Part shown: positions 1 to 6,631 of the stretch, one piece after another
Position numbering within the stretch: the first letter of the stretch is position 1
How the letters are laid out: every line of letters begins with the position of its first letter
Source of the DNA: Desulfobacteraceae bacterium
GTDB taxonomy: Bacteria > Desulfobacterota > DSM-4660 > Desulfatiglandales > Desulfatiglandaceae
Assembly (NCBI GenBank): GCA_030612945.1
Contig: JAUWMY010000027.1
Span: 1 to 13,276, forward strand
Reading direction: 5' to 3'
Length of the DNA: 13,276 nt
Program-made: the position numbers and the translations under genes
Notes under the pieces: model-generated
The model's database searches: none
Seen by the model: only the letters and a program-made list of their open reading frames with translations
What the model was told of the DNA's origin: nothing

Positions 1-252
1 TAGCTCCAAATTCCGGATTGGGCCTGACGAAGCTGACATTTTTCTAATAAATACGGAACCCAAATGCACTCCGTGGATGAGAATGGAACCTTGAACCCCT
101 GAACCCCTGGCCCAGACCGCCCATCGGGACTATACATGCGAAAAGTACAGTCTAAGCCTCCTCAAGCAAAGGTTTGGAATCATGCCACGAGTCGCACCAG
201 GGCGGGCTTTGAACCCGTGAACGATTACGGAGAAAGATACCAAAATGGCAGG
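1..252. other. Intergenic region without a recognised gene
   Basis: I see no open reading frame with a plausible start and ribosome binding site, and no tRNA cloverleaf. The region contains short GAACC-type words (88-110 and 211-222). An 18-bp stretch at 101-118 occurs again, inverted, at 1494-1511 inside the extra segment of the left repeat copy. It lies downstream of the TPR gene, so it should hold that gene's transcript end, but no clear hairpin followed by a T-run was found. Confidence 0.5.
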
Positions 253-1026
253 TTACTCTGACTTCTTTAGTCGCTCTTCAGCTTCTTTTTTGTGATCCTC
301 GTCATCCGCATCTTTTATAGGCAGTTCTAAGACCTCATGGTATTCTTGAACGGCAAGGATTTTTTCTCCCATTTTATCATAGGTTTTCGCCAATTCCAGA
401 TGGTGATTAATACTGGTTGGATTCAATTGAATAGCTTTTTTAAAACTCTCGACAGCATTTTCCATGGTAGCCTCTTTGGGTACACCACCAAGAAAGATGT
501 TGGCAAATTTTTTCTCAATCCAGCTCAAACTGGATAATGTCCGATGCCAACGGCCCAGCACGTGCCAGGCGGAGTCATCCTGGGGGTCAATGGTCAGTGC
601 CTTATCCACTTCAACCTTAACTTCTTTTGACAACCTGACCTTTTCTTTAGCCCCTGCATCCAGAGCAACCCTACCGATGGCAATACTGAGAAAAAGATGC
701 CCTTTGGACCCGCCAGGATTAATTTCCACAGCTTTTCCCGCATATTCATAGGCCTTCTCATAATGCAATCTACGGTCTTTTTTATCAGGCAATTGTTCTC
801 CCACATCCACATAAGCTCTAGCCAACTTCCATGCCGCCTCGTAATTTCTTGGATCTGTTTCAAGCGCTTTTTGATAGAGCTCCAGGGCTGCCTTGTTATC
901 AAGTTTCTTGTAAGCTGTGTCCCCTTTCGCACAATAATCCCCCGCGGAACCGCTATCGCCGGCATAAAGGGAACCATTGACTGAAATAAAAAGCATTACA
1001 AAGAGCACAACAATGAAATGTTTCAT
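253..1026 (-). CDS. Exported TPR-repeat protein, RMDN-like
   Basis: This 257-residue protein begins with a classic signal peptide: MKH, a hydrophobic stretch (residues 4-20), and a likely cleavage site after SLYA (residue 22), so it should act outside the cytoplasm. The rest is helical tetratricopeptide repeats at about 30-63, 64-103, 109-150, 151-200 and 205-238, with typical AxxxYxKALExDP and AVESFKKAIQLNP patterns. The segment around residues 154-200 (WHVLGRWHR, SWIEKKFANIFLG) resembles the RMDN (regulator of microtubule dynamics) TPR family, which has bacterial members of unknown role; this is from memory. TPRs mediate protein-protein contacts, so no enzymatic function is implied. The ATG at 1026 is preferred to an in-frame TTG at 1038 because GGAGGT lies 4 nt before the ATG. 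The gene stands alone, divergent from ppdK. The C-terminus is charged (DDEDHKKEAEERLKKSE). Confidence 0.85.
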   Translation of the reverse strand: MKHFIVVLFVMLFISVNGSLYAGDSGSAGDYCAKGDTAYKKLDNKAALELYQKALETDPRNYEAAWKLARAYVDVGEQLPDKKDRRLHYEKAYEYAGKAVEINPGGSKGHLFLSIAIGRVALDAGAKEKVRLSKEVKVEVDKALTIDPQDDSAWHVLGRWHRTLSSLSWIEKKFANIFLGGVPKEATMENAVESFKKAIQLNPTSINHHLELAKTYDKMGEKILAVQEYHEVLELPIKDADDEDHKKEAEERLKKSE

Positions 1027-1030
1027 ATGG

Positions 1031-1036
1031 ACCTCC
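1031..1036 (-). promoter_or_regulatory. Ribosome binding site fixing the TPR-gene start
   Basis: On the minus strand GGAGGT is followed by CCAT and then ATG (1026-1024). This strong Shine-Dalgarno sequence overlaps the position of the upstream TTG codon (1038), which rules that codon out as the start. The signal peptide therefore begins MKHFIVV. Confidence 0.75.
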
Positions 1037-1087
1037 AATATGTAATCATATGGGATTGTATGAATTTGTTCTTTCCGGTTGGGGCTG

Positions 1088-1117
1088 AGTATATTTTAAA
1101 AAGATACGGGGGATCAA
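1088..1117 (-). promoter_or_regulatory. Candidate sigma-70 promoter of the TPR gene
   Basis: On the minus strand TTGATC (1117-1112) and TATACT (1093-1088) are separated by 18 nt, close to the sigma-70 -35/-10 consensus. They lie about 60 nt upstream of the TPR start codon. The call rests on sequence match only. Confidence 0.4.
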
Positions 1118-1141
1118 GGGCTAAATTGCCTTATGTTATGC

Positions 1142-1170
1142 TTGACATAAATATTCGACAAATGTATATT
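1142..1170 (+). promoter_or_regulatory. Candidate sigma-70 promoter reading toward ppdK
   Basis: TTGACA (1142-1147) and TATATT (1165-1170) are separated by exactly 17 nt, a near-consensus sigma-70 promoter on the plus strand. It reads into the left repeat copy and would give ppdK an untranslated leader of about 600 nt that contains the whole repeat. A promoter inside the repeat is also possible. The candidate lies outside the repeated region, so the response regulator does not share it. Confidence 0.45.
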
Positions 1171-1201
1171 TGCCTGCTTATCAATTGGCAATAAGATATA
1201 A

Positions 1202-1718
1202 GCAAGCTACCAGCCCCAAAAGGGGTGGCTTGAATTGTGACCCTAAAAGTGTCTAAATATGTAAATAAAATGAATTTGAATGACAAAGGTCAAAGCCCAA
1301 ATTTCAAATGAATGTCAAATGACAAATGCTAAAAAATATGTAACTATATCAGGTTCGAAGTTCAATGGTTCACGCCTGCCCTCCCCGTCCCGCGACCTGG
1401 ACGGGATCGGGAGGCGCGGCTTGATATGCATTTTTGAAACGATCGCACTGGATTCTACTCCAGGAGTTTCTACGCAACGGGAGAGGAAAGCCAGGTCTGG
1501 GCCAGGGGTTCAAGGTTAACTGATGAAAACTGAAACAACCCTGAACCTTGAACTGTGAACCTGACAACCTGAATATTTACAGATAAATAACTGATCGTTT
1601 TGGAAGACATTTTGACATTGGGGTTTTGGATTTGATTTGTCATTTGGGTTTTGTCATTTGAGCTTTATTACATAGGGCATCACAAATCACTATCTAACAC
1701 GCATAGCAGAGCTAGGAT
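1202..1718 (+). repeat. Left copy of a ~380-bp inverted repeat, upstream of ppdK
   Basis: This segment matches the reverse complement of 6191-6575 almost base for base. By eye there are about 6 differences across 1254-1373 and about 5 across 1508-1645. The match begins near a short hairpin (1210-1228, CCAGCCCC-AAAA-GGGGTGG) and ends near GAGCTAGGA, roughly 60 nt before the ppdK start codon. Internally it is itself roughly palindromic: CAAAT-type words, then GTTCAA-type words, a centre, then GAACC and ATTTG words in reverse order. It encodes no credible protein. Relative to the gene that follows, it has the same orientation as the right copy. It could be a shared leader or regulatory region, or a non-autonomous hairpin (MITE-like) element. 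Confidence 0.9.
1374..1507. other. 134-bp extra segment within the left repeat copy
   Basis: Homology to the right repeat copy stops after GGTTCAC (ending 1373) and resumes at GTTCAAGG (1508). The right copy has a single A between these points. The extra DNA is more GC-rich than its surroundings and includes a hairpin near 1380-1414 (CCTCCC pairing with GGGAGG, and CGTCC with GGACG). Its right end, with flanking bases (1494-1511), matches 101-118 in inverted orientation. No target-site duplication is clear. It may be an insertion in the left copy or a deletion in the right copy; the uninterrupted central palindrome of the right copy favours insertion. Confidence 0.7.
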
Positions 1719-1780
1719 CATCCCGCTACTGCTGGGTGTTTTAAGGGATTAATTATAAAAACTCATTAGGAGGTTTTTTT

Positions 1781-4486
1781 ATGTCAAAAAAATATGTTTA
1801 TACATTCGGAGCTGGTAAAGCTGAGGGTAGCGCAACAATGAAGTTACTCCTTGGCGGTAAAGGCGCTAATATCGCAGAAATGTCAAATTTAGGTATGCCT
1901 GTTCCGGCGGGTTTTACAATTTCCACTGATGTTTGCACGGAGTTTTTTGAAAATAAAGGTCAATATCATGATGAAGTAAAGATTCAGATAGAAAACGGAA
2001 TTAAACACGTTGAAGAAATAATGGGAGCCAAATTTGGCGATCCCGAAAATCCTTTGCTTGTTTCCGTGCGTTCCGGTGCTGCGGCATCTATGCCAGGCAT
2101 GATGGATACCGTGTTGAATCTGGGATTGAATGAAACCACTATTAAAGGAATAATTAAAGAATCCGGTAATGAACGTTTTGCCTGGGATTCATACCGCAGG
2201 TTTGTGCAAATGTACGGCGATGTTGTTTTAGATATGAAACCTGAATCTAAAGAAGAAGACCCTTTTGAGGTGATGATTGATCAGATTAAAGAAAAAAAGG
2301 GCATAACGCTGGACACGGAATTAACCCCCGATGATTTAAAAGAATTAGTTGCTTTGTTTAAAACCGAGATAAAGAAAAGAACAGGTTCTGAATTTCCTAC
2401 CGACCCATGGGAACAATTATGGGGATCAATCAGCGCTGTCTTTGGTTCATGGAATAATCCCCGCGCTCTTACCTATCGTAAGTTGAATAAGATTCCGCCA
2501 GACTGGGGGACGGCTGTAAATGTTCAAGCAATGGTCTTTGGCAATATGGGCGATGACTGCGCTACCGGCGTTGCTTTCACAAGAGATCCTGCTACAGGAG
2601 AAAATAAATTTTACGGCGAATATTTGGTTAACGCCCAGGGCGAAGACGTTGTCTCTGGCGCCCGAACTCCGCAGCCGGTAAATGAAACTACCAAGAGCGA
2701 TCCTTCACATAAAACATTAGAAGAAATTATGCCTGAAGCGTATAAAGAATTAGAAGGCATTTATAAAAAGCTTGAAGAACACTACCGCGACATGCAGGAT
2801 ATTGAGTTCACTATTCAAAAGGGACGTTTATGGATGCTGCAAACCCGCAGCGGGAAAAGAACAGCGGCGGCAGCCGTCCGTATTGCCGTCGAAATGGCTA
2901 AAGAAGGATTAATCAACAAAGAAGAGGCTATTATGAGCATTGATCCGGAGCAATTAGATCAACTGCTTCATCCGACATTTGATCCGGAAGCTGATAAAAA
3001 TGTAATTACCACTGGGCTTCCCGCCTCGCCGGGCGCAGCGACGGGACGCATAGTTTTCCATGCCGATGATGCGGAAGAATGGGCTGAAAGAGGCGAAAAT
3101 ACTATTTTAGTGCGCATCGAAACTTCACCGGAAGATATCGGCGGGATGAATGTTGCGGAGGGTATTTTAACCGCCCTCGGAGGTATGACCTCCCACGCCG
3201 CCGTAGTAGCGCGTGGAATGGGCACCTGCTGTGTGGCGGGATGCGGAGAATTGCAAGTCAGCTATAAAGATAAAACAATGACTGTTAATAGAAAAGTTTA
3301 CAAGGAAGGCGATTGGATTTCATTAGACGGATCAAAAGGCGAGGTAATTGAAGGTAAGGTGCCAACCATAGATCCCGAACTTTCCGGCGATTTTGGAGAG
3401 CTAATGATCTGGGCCGATGAAGTGCGGAAACTAAATGTCCGGACAAACGCCGATACACCGTATGATTCAAATGTGGCTCGGAACTTTGGCGCAGAAGGAA
3501 TCGGGCTTTGCCGTACAGAGCATATGTTTTTCGAAGGGGACCGCATTAAAGCTGTTCGTGAGATGATCTTAGCGGATGATGAAGCCGGACGGCGTAAAGC
3601 GCTTGATAAATTACTGCCTTATCAAAGAGAAGATTTTTACGGTATTTTCAAAGCAATGCACGACCTGCCCGTTACGGTTCGCACATTAGATCCGCCTCTG
3701 CATGAATTCCTGCCTCATGAAGAACAGAATCAGGAAGAAATGGCTAAGGAATTGGGAATAACGGCAGCGGAGGTAAAAGTAAAGGTAGATTCTCTGCATG
3801 AATTTAATCCGATGTTAGGACACCGCGGCTGCCGTCTGGGTATTTCATACCCGGAAATTACTGAAATGCAGGCGCGCGCTATTATGGAGGCTGCCTGCCA
3901 GTTGACTAAAGAAGGAGTAAAAGTATATCCTGAAATCATGATTCCCCTTATCGGAACTAAAGCTGAGTTGACCAATCAAAAGGAAGTTGTTGTACGCGTG
4001 GCTGAACAAGTCCAGCAAGAAATGAACATTAAGGTAAACTATATGGTGGGAACTATGATTGAAATTCCGAGAGCTGCTTTAACGGCTGACGAAGTTGCCG
4101 AAGAAGCTGAATTTTTCTCTTTTGGCACAAATGATTTAACGCAAATGACCTTTGGTTTCAGCCGGGATGATGCAGGGAAGTTCTTAAAAGAATATTATGA
4201 AAAAGGCATCCTGACTGAAGACCCGTTCCAGACACTCGATCAAACTGGAGTCGGGCAGCTTGTTAAAATTGCAATAGAAAAAGGACGCAAGACCAAACCC
4301 GATTTAAAGATCGGAATTTGCGGCGAACATGGCGGCGATCCAAAATCTGTTGGTTTCTGCCATCGGGTTGGGATGAATTATGTGAGCTGTTCTCCTTATC
4401 GTGTGCCTATTGCGCGCTTAGCCGCGGCCCAAGAAGCTTTGTATGAAGAAAAGCAGTTGAGTAAAACCTCGGATTTGAGAGTGTAG
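1781..4486 (+). CDS. ppdK: Pyruvate, phosphate dikinase
   Basis: This 901-residue cytoplasmic enzyme interconverts pyruvate + ATP + Pi and PEP + AMP + PPi, feeding gluconeogenesis or running glycolysis on PPi. Its length is near the family's usual 870-900 residues. The N-terminal ATP-grasp part (about 1-350) shows LLLGGKGANIAEM and SVRSGAAASMPGMMDTVLN. The swivelling phosphohistidine domain (about 400-510) carries GGMTSHAAVVARG with catalytic His472. The C-terminal PEP/pyruvate barrel (about 530-890) shows GIGLCRTEHMFFE, LGHRGCRLGI, GTNDLTQMTFGFSRDD and GICGEHGG with catalytic Cys847. AGGAGG (1768-1773) lies 7 nt before the ATG. No regulatory-protein gene (PDRP) is adjacent. By eye it uses more A/T-ending codons (TTA, GAA, AAA) than the hdr-met genes, which may indicate a different origin. 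In autotrophic or acetate-using anaerobes it would turn pyruvate from acetyl-CoA into PEP. A repeat copy fills its upstream region. Confidence 0.97.
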   Translation: MSKKYVYTFGAGKAEGSATMKLLLGGKGANIAEMSNLGMPVPAGFTISTDVCTEFFENKGQYHDEVKIQIENGIKHVEEIMGAKFGDPENPLLVSVRSGAAASMPGMMDTVLNLGLNETTIKGIIKESGNERFAWDSYRRFVQMYGDVVLDMKPESKEEDPFEVMIDQIKEKKGITLDTELTPDDLKELVALFKTEIKKRTGSEFPTDPWEQLWGSISAVFGSWNNPRALTYRKLNKIPPDWGTAVNVQAMVFGNMGDDCATGVAFTRDPATGENKFYGEYLVNAQGEDVVSGARTPQPVNETTKSDPSHKTLEEIMPEAYKELEGIYKKLEEHYRDMQDIEFTIQKGRLWMLQTRSGKRTAAAAVRIAVEMAKEGLINKEEAIMSIDPEQLDQLLHPTFDPEADKNVITTGLPASPGAATGRIVFHADDAEEWAERGENTILVRIETSPEDIGGMNVAEGILTALGGMTSHAAVVARGMGTCCVAGCGELQVSYKDKTMTVNRKVYKEGDWISLDGSKGEVIEGKVPTIDPELSGDFGELMIWADEVRKLNVRTNADTPYDSNVARNFGAEGIGLCRTEHMFFEGDRIKAVREMILADDEAGRRKALDKLLPYQREDFYGIFKAMHDLPVTVRTLDPPLHEFLPHEEQNQEEMAKELGITAAEVKVKVDSLHEFNPMLGHRGCRLGISYPEITEMQARAIMEAACQLTKEGVKVYPEIMIPLIGTKAELTNQKEVVVRVAEQVQQEMNIKVNYMVGTMIEIPRAALTADEVAEEAEFFSFGTNDLTQMTFGFSRDDAGKFLKEYYEKGILTEDPFQTLDQTGVGQLVKIAIEKGRKTKPDLKIGICGEHGGDPKSVGFCHRVGMNYVSCSPYRVPIARLAAAQEALYEEKQLSKTSDLRV

Positions 4487-4524
4487 TGAATTAAACCCGG
4501 GCTGTATTAGAAAATCCCCCTCAA

Positions 4525-4545
4525 TCCCCCTTTGCAAAAGGGGGA
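4525..4545. terminator. Strong hairpin between ppdK and the ACT-domain gene
   Basis: TCCCCCTTT (4525-4533) and AAAGGGGGA (4537-4545) form a perfect 9-bp stem with a 3-nt loop. It sits between the convergent ppdK and ACT-domain genes, where a bidirectional terminator would be expected. No T-run follows on the plus strand; on the minus strand a short TTTT occurs about 10 nt past the stem. An extra AATCCCCCTC copy directly upstream (4513-4522) resembles a dispersed intergenic repeat, so it may not be a true terminator. Confidence 0.45.
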
Positions 4546-4606
4546 AGCAGTCGGAATGCTCGCATTTGTTGAGATGTTACCAAATCCTGCTTTTTTTGTC
4601 AGACAA

Positions 4607-4635
4607 AACCCTGAACCCTTGAACCGTGAACCCTG
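4607..4635. repeat. Short GAACC-type low-complexity repeat
   Basis: Three to four degenerate units of CTGAACC, TTGAACC and GTGAACC occur in tandem. The same word type occurs at 88-110, 211-222, 1350-1372, 1508-1562 and 6347-6425, always between genes. The units are too short and unspaced for a CRISPR array. The rest of the ppdK-ACT gap (4546-4692) shows nothing else I recognise. Confidence 0.6.
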
Positions 4636-4692
4636 TCGAAGATCCCGTCTGAAGCGAAGCGGAAGCGGGGGACCTGAGTTACGGAAATCTTA

Positions 4693-5718
4693 TCATTGTG
4701 ATTCTTTTCTTATAACTGAGGGAACCTCAAAGCACTTCCGGATGGCCTCTATGGCTGGATGAATCTGGTCGGCGGGCAGGACACCACTAATGGTGTGGAT
4801 GGAACAGCTCAGACCGAGAAGTCCTACTTGAGCTTCGTCAAGGGACTTCAGGAGTTCGTTGATTATTCCATAACGATCACCGAAATGAGGCCCGTTCATG
4901 GAAAATGATGCCACTGAAGTATCCTCAACGGTTGAGGCCTCCGGGAGCAGTTTCTGAACCATACCGATGTAATTATATTTGTCTGGTTCGGGGAGGCAAA
5001 AAAACAGGTTTCCTTTGTTTTTCTCTTTTGAAGGTCTTGATATAAAGAAAGTGAGAACGAGCCCGAATTGGGCAAAATCTTTGAGGGCAGTCCCCATGGT
5101 GCTGATATGTCCGCTGTCCAGTTTTACATGGATAAGCGCCTGCCCATCCTGCCACTCAAGAGCATAGACCTTGGGTTTTTTCTCCTGGTAAGAGGCAACC
5201 ACCTCTTTATAGAGTTTTTCTTTGCCCTTTTGAGCAAGCTTCCAATCTTCAGGGGTCCGGTAAGGACCGAACTCGAAGGGGTCAAACAGGGCATTAGTGG
5301 CTTCACTGATAACATCTTCGCTTAAAATTGCTGATATGGCTGAAGGAGAATTGGCAAAGGCTATTGGCTGATCTCCAAGTTTGCCCAGCACGTCAAGCAA
5401 GGTTCGTATGCTTTCAGGTTTACTCCGGTGGGGAAATATAGACAGGACAGCGCCTTTTGTGGTTGTCAGGTTTGTCTTGCCGAATTCTTTTTCAATGAGG
5501 CCCGAAGTCCTTTTTGCATCCTTGGCGTCCACAACGAAGTTAAGACCCAAGGCCTGGTTCTGATCCCCGCAGGTTAAAAATGGGAGGTTTATTTTTTCAT
5601 TGGCCATAAGGCTGGCCAATGCCGCTGTGCATCTGTAGTCTTCCTTGGGTTGGATCAGGGAAATCCATACCACGTCTTTCAGGATTTTAAATCCCCCAAG
5701 TCTTGTCGAAGTATTCAT
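4693..5718 (-). CDS. Protein of tandem ACT-like domains (aspartokinase-regulatory type)
   Basis: This 341-residue soluble protein has no kinase or other catalytic domain that I can recognise. The C-terminal part (about 268-332, SFSMNGPHFGDRYGIINELL ... QVGLLGLSCSIHTISGVLPADQIHPAIEAI) closely follows the ACT pattern of the aspartate-kinase regulatory region. Weaker beta-alpha-beta-beta-alpha-beta units can be drawn at about 15-80, 88-150 and 185-255, giving perhaps four ACT-like units in two pairs. ACT domains usually bind amino acids and control an attached enzyme; here the sensor stands alone, so a regulatory or ligand-sensing role is inferred, not shown. The ATG at 5718 is the natural start, but no strong ribosome binding site precedes it, suggesting coupling to the response regulator 53 nt upstream on the same strand. 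The two are probably co-transcribed from the right repeat copy. Confidence 0.75.
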   Translation of the reverse strand: MNTSTRLGGFKILKDVVWISLIQPKEDYRCTAALASLMANEKINLPFLTCGDQNQALGLNFVVDAKDAKRTSGLIEKEFGKTNLTTTKGAVLSIFPHRSKPESIRTLLDVLGKLGDQPIAFANSPSAISAILSEDVISEATNALFDPFEFGPYRTPEDWKLAQKGKEKLYKEVVASYQEKKPKVYALEWQDGQALIHVKLDSGHISTMGTALKDFAQFGLVLTFFISRPSKEKNKGNLFFCLPEPDKYNYIGMVQKLLPEASTVEDTSVASFSMNGPHFGDRYGIINELLKSLDEAQVGLLGLSCSIHTISGVLPADQIHPAIEAIRKCFEVPSVIRKESQ

Positions 5719-5771
5719 TTCATCAAGCGCTCAACTCTGCGATGCTGCTTATGGCGCATGTAACCAGCAAA

Positions 5772-6152
5772 TCACAGCAACCCATTAACTACTTCCATCA
5801 GACCATCAGTATCAATAGGTTTGGCGATATAATCATCCGCCTCGGTGGACATGCCGTCAGCATGAGTATATGTGGTAGAGGGAACCGCTTCCCCTACGGC
5901 TGTCAGTAACACAACGGGAATATCGGCGGTTTCTTCATTTGCCTTTAACTCAGCACAGAGTACGTAGCCATCCTTGCGCGGCATCATAATATCCAGGATA
6001 ACCAGATCCGGACGGCGTTCTTTTATGGATTCTTCGCCCTCGATGCCATCATAGGCACGGCCCACCTCAAGTCCCCTGCTTTCCAGCATCATGGCAACGG
6101 TTTCCACCAGATCCGGATCATCGTCGACTACCAAAATGTATTTTTTAGCCAT
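5772..6152 (-). CDS. Stand-alone response-regulator receiver domain
   Basis: This 126-residue protein is a single CheY-like receiver with no output domain. Its acidic pocket is D10-D11-D12, the phospho-acceptor is D54 (LVILDIMMPRKDG), the switch residue is T84 (PVVLLTA) and the conserved lysine is K111 (ADDYIAKPID). The stretch between LLTA and ADDY is about five residues longer than usual, with a distinctive YTHADGMSTE sequence. GGAGG lies 7 nt before the ATG. No histidine kinase gene is in the window, so the partner is unknown. It probably acts through protein-protein contact, perhaps on the co-oriented ACT-domain protein 53 nt downstream, but this is a guess from position. Its upstream region is the right copy of the repeat that also precedes ppdK. 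Confidence 0.93.
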   Translation of the reverse strand: MAKKYILVVDDDPDLVETVAMMLESRGLEVGRAYDGIEGEESIKERRPDLVILDIMMPRKDGYVLCAELKANEETADIPVVLLTAVGEAVPSTTYTHADGMSTEADDYIAKPIDTDGLMEVVNGLL

Positions 6153-6190
6153 ATTATACCCTCCTCAAGTTTGATCTTTTGATTAATTAA

Positions 6191-6575
6191 TCCCAGCTCT
6201 GTTATACGCGTTAGATATTGATTTGTGATGCCCTATGGAATAAAGTTTCAATTACAAAATCCAAATGTCAAATCAAATCCAAAACCCCAATGTCAAAATG
6301 TTTTCCAAAACGATCAGTTATTTATCTGTAAATACTCAGGCTGTCAGGTTCGCAGTTCAAGGTTCAGGGTTGTTTCAGTTTTCATCAGTTAACCTTGAAC
6401 TGTGAACCATTGAACTTTGAACCTGATGTAGTTAAATATTTTTTAGCATTTGTCATTTGACATTCATTTGAAATTTGAGCTTTGACCTTTGTCATTCAAA
6501 TTGTATTTTATTTACATATTTGGACCCTTTTAGAGCCACCATTCAAGCCACACCCCTTTTAGGGTGGTAGTTGCC
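6191..6575 (-). repeat. Right copy of the ~380-bp inverted repeat, upstream of the response regulator
   Basis: This is the uninterrupted copy and is inverted relative to 1202-1718. It fills the gap between the metF stop codon and the response regulator start and ends about 40 nt before the regulator's ATG. Its outer end has a short hairpin region (6548-6567) matching the one at 1210-1228. The centre is an 18-bp stem (6347-6364 with 6391-6408). Further out, CAAAT-type words near 6262-6300 mirror ATTTG-type words near 6447-6490, so the whole copy could fold as one long imperfect hairpin. No protein is encoded. Confidence 0.9.
6347..6408. repeat. Central 18-bp hairpin of the right repeat copy
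   Basis: The arm GGTTCGCAGTTCAAGGTT (6347-6364) pairs with AACCTTGAACTGTGAACC (6391-6408). All 18 positions pair if one G-U wobble is allowed, and the loop is 26 nt. In the left copy the 134-bp extra segment interrupts one arm. There is no T-run after the stem, so it is not a standard intrinsic terminator. Confidence 0.75.
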
Positions 6576-6598
6576 TGCATATTTTCGATTGATGCCTT

Positions 6599-6631
6599 TC
6601 AATTGTCAATAGCCAATAGTCAATTGTCAAT
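6599..6631. repeat. 12-bp direct repeat running into the metF 3' end
   Basis: TCAATTGTCAAT occurs at 6599-6610 and 6620-6631, separated by AGCCAATAG. The second unit covers the metF stop codon and its last three codons (Ile-Asp-Asn). It may mark a short duplication or the border of the repetitive intergenic DNA. Confidence 0.55.

Noticed and set aside
1..252. tRNA gene (including tRNA-Sec) in the gene-free left edge
   Set aside because: No acceptor-stem pairing, TTCRANY arm or CCA end could be assembled from the sequence.
594..977. 127-residue minus-strand reading frame inside the TPR gene
   Set aside because: It lies in another frame of a gene with a signal peptide and clear TPR periodicity, and shows no domain of its own.
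1280..1519. Small plus-strand reading frame within the left repeat
   Set aside because: It spans low-complexity repeat DNA and the 134-bp extra segment, is not conserved in the right copy and has no ribosome binding site.
5718..5774. Selenocysteine read-through of the response-regulator UGA (5774-5772)
   Set aside because: The receiver domain is already complete, the extension is only about 18 residues to another UGA, has no family similarity, and no convincing hairpin follows.
6250..6500. CRISPR array suggested by recurring GTTCAA and CAAAT words
   Set aside because: Units are short, degenerate and contiguous, without constant-length spacers or a cas gene; the copies are arranged as a palindrome.
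1202..6575. Composite transposon bounded by the inverted repeats
   Set aside because: No transposase or remnant is encoded in the arms or block, and no target-site duplication was seen; kept only as an inverted repeat of uncertain origin.
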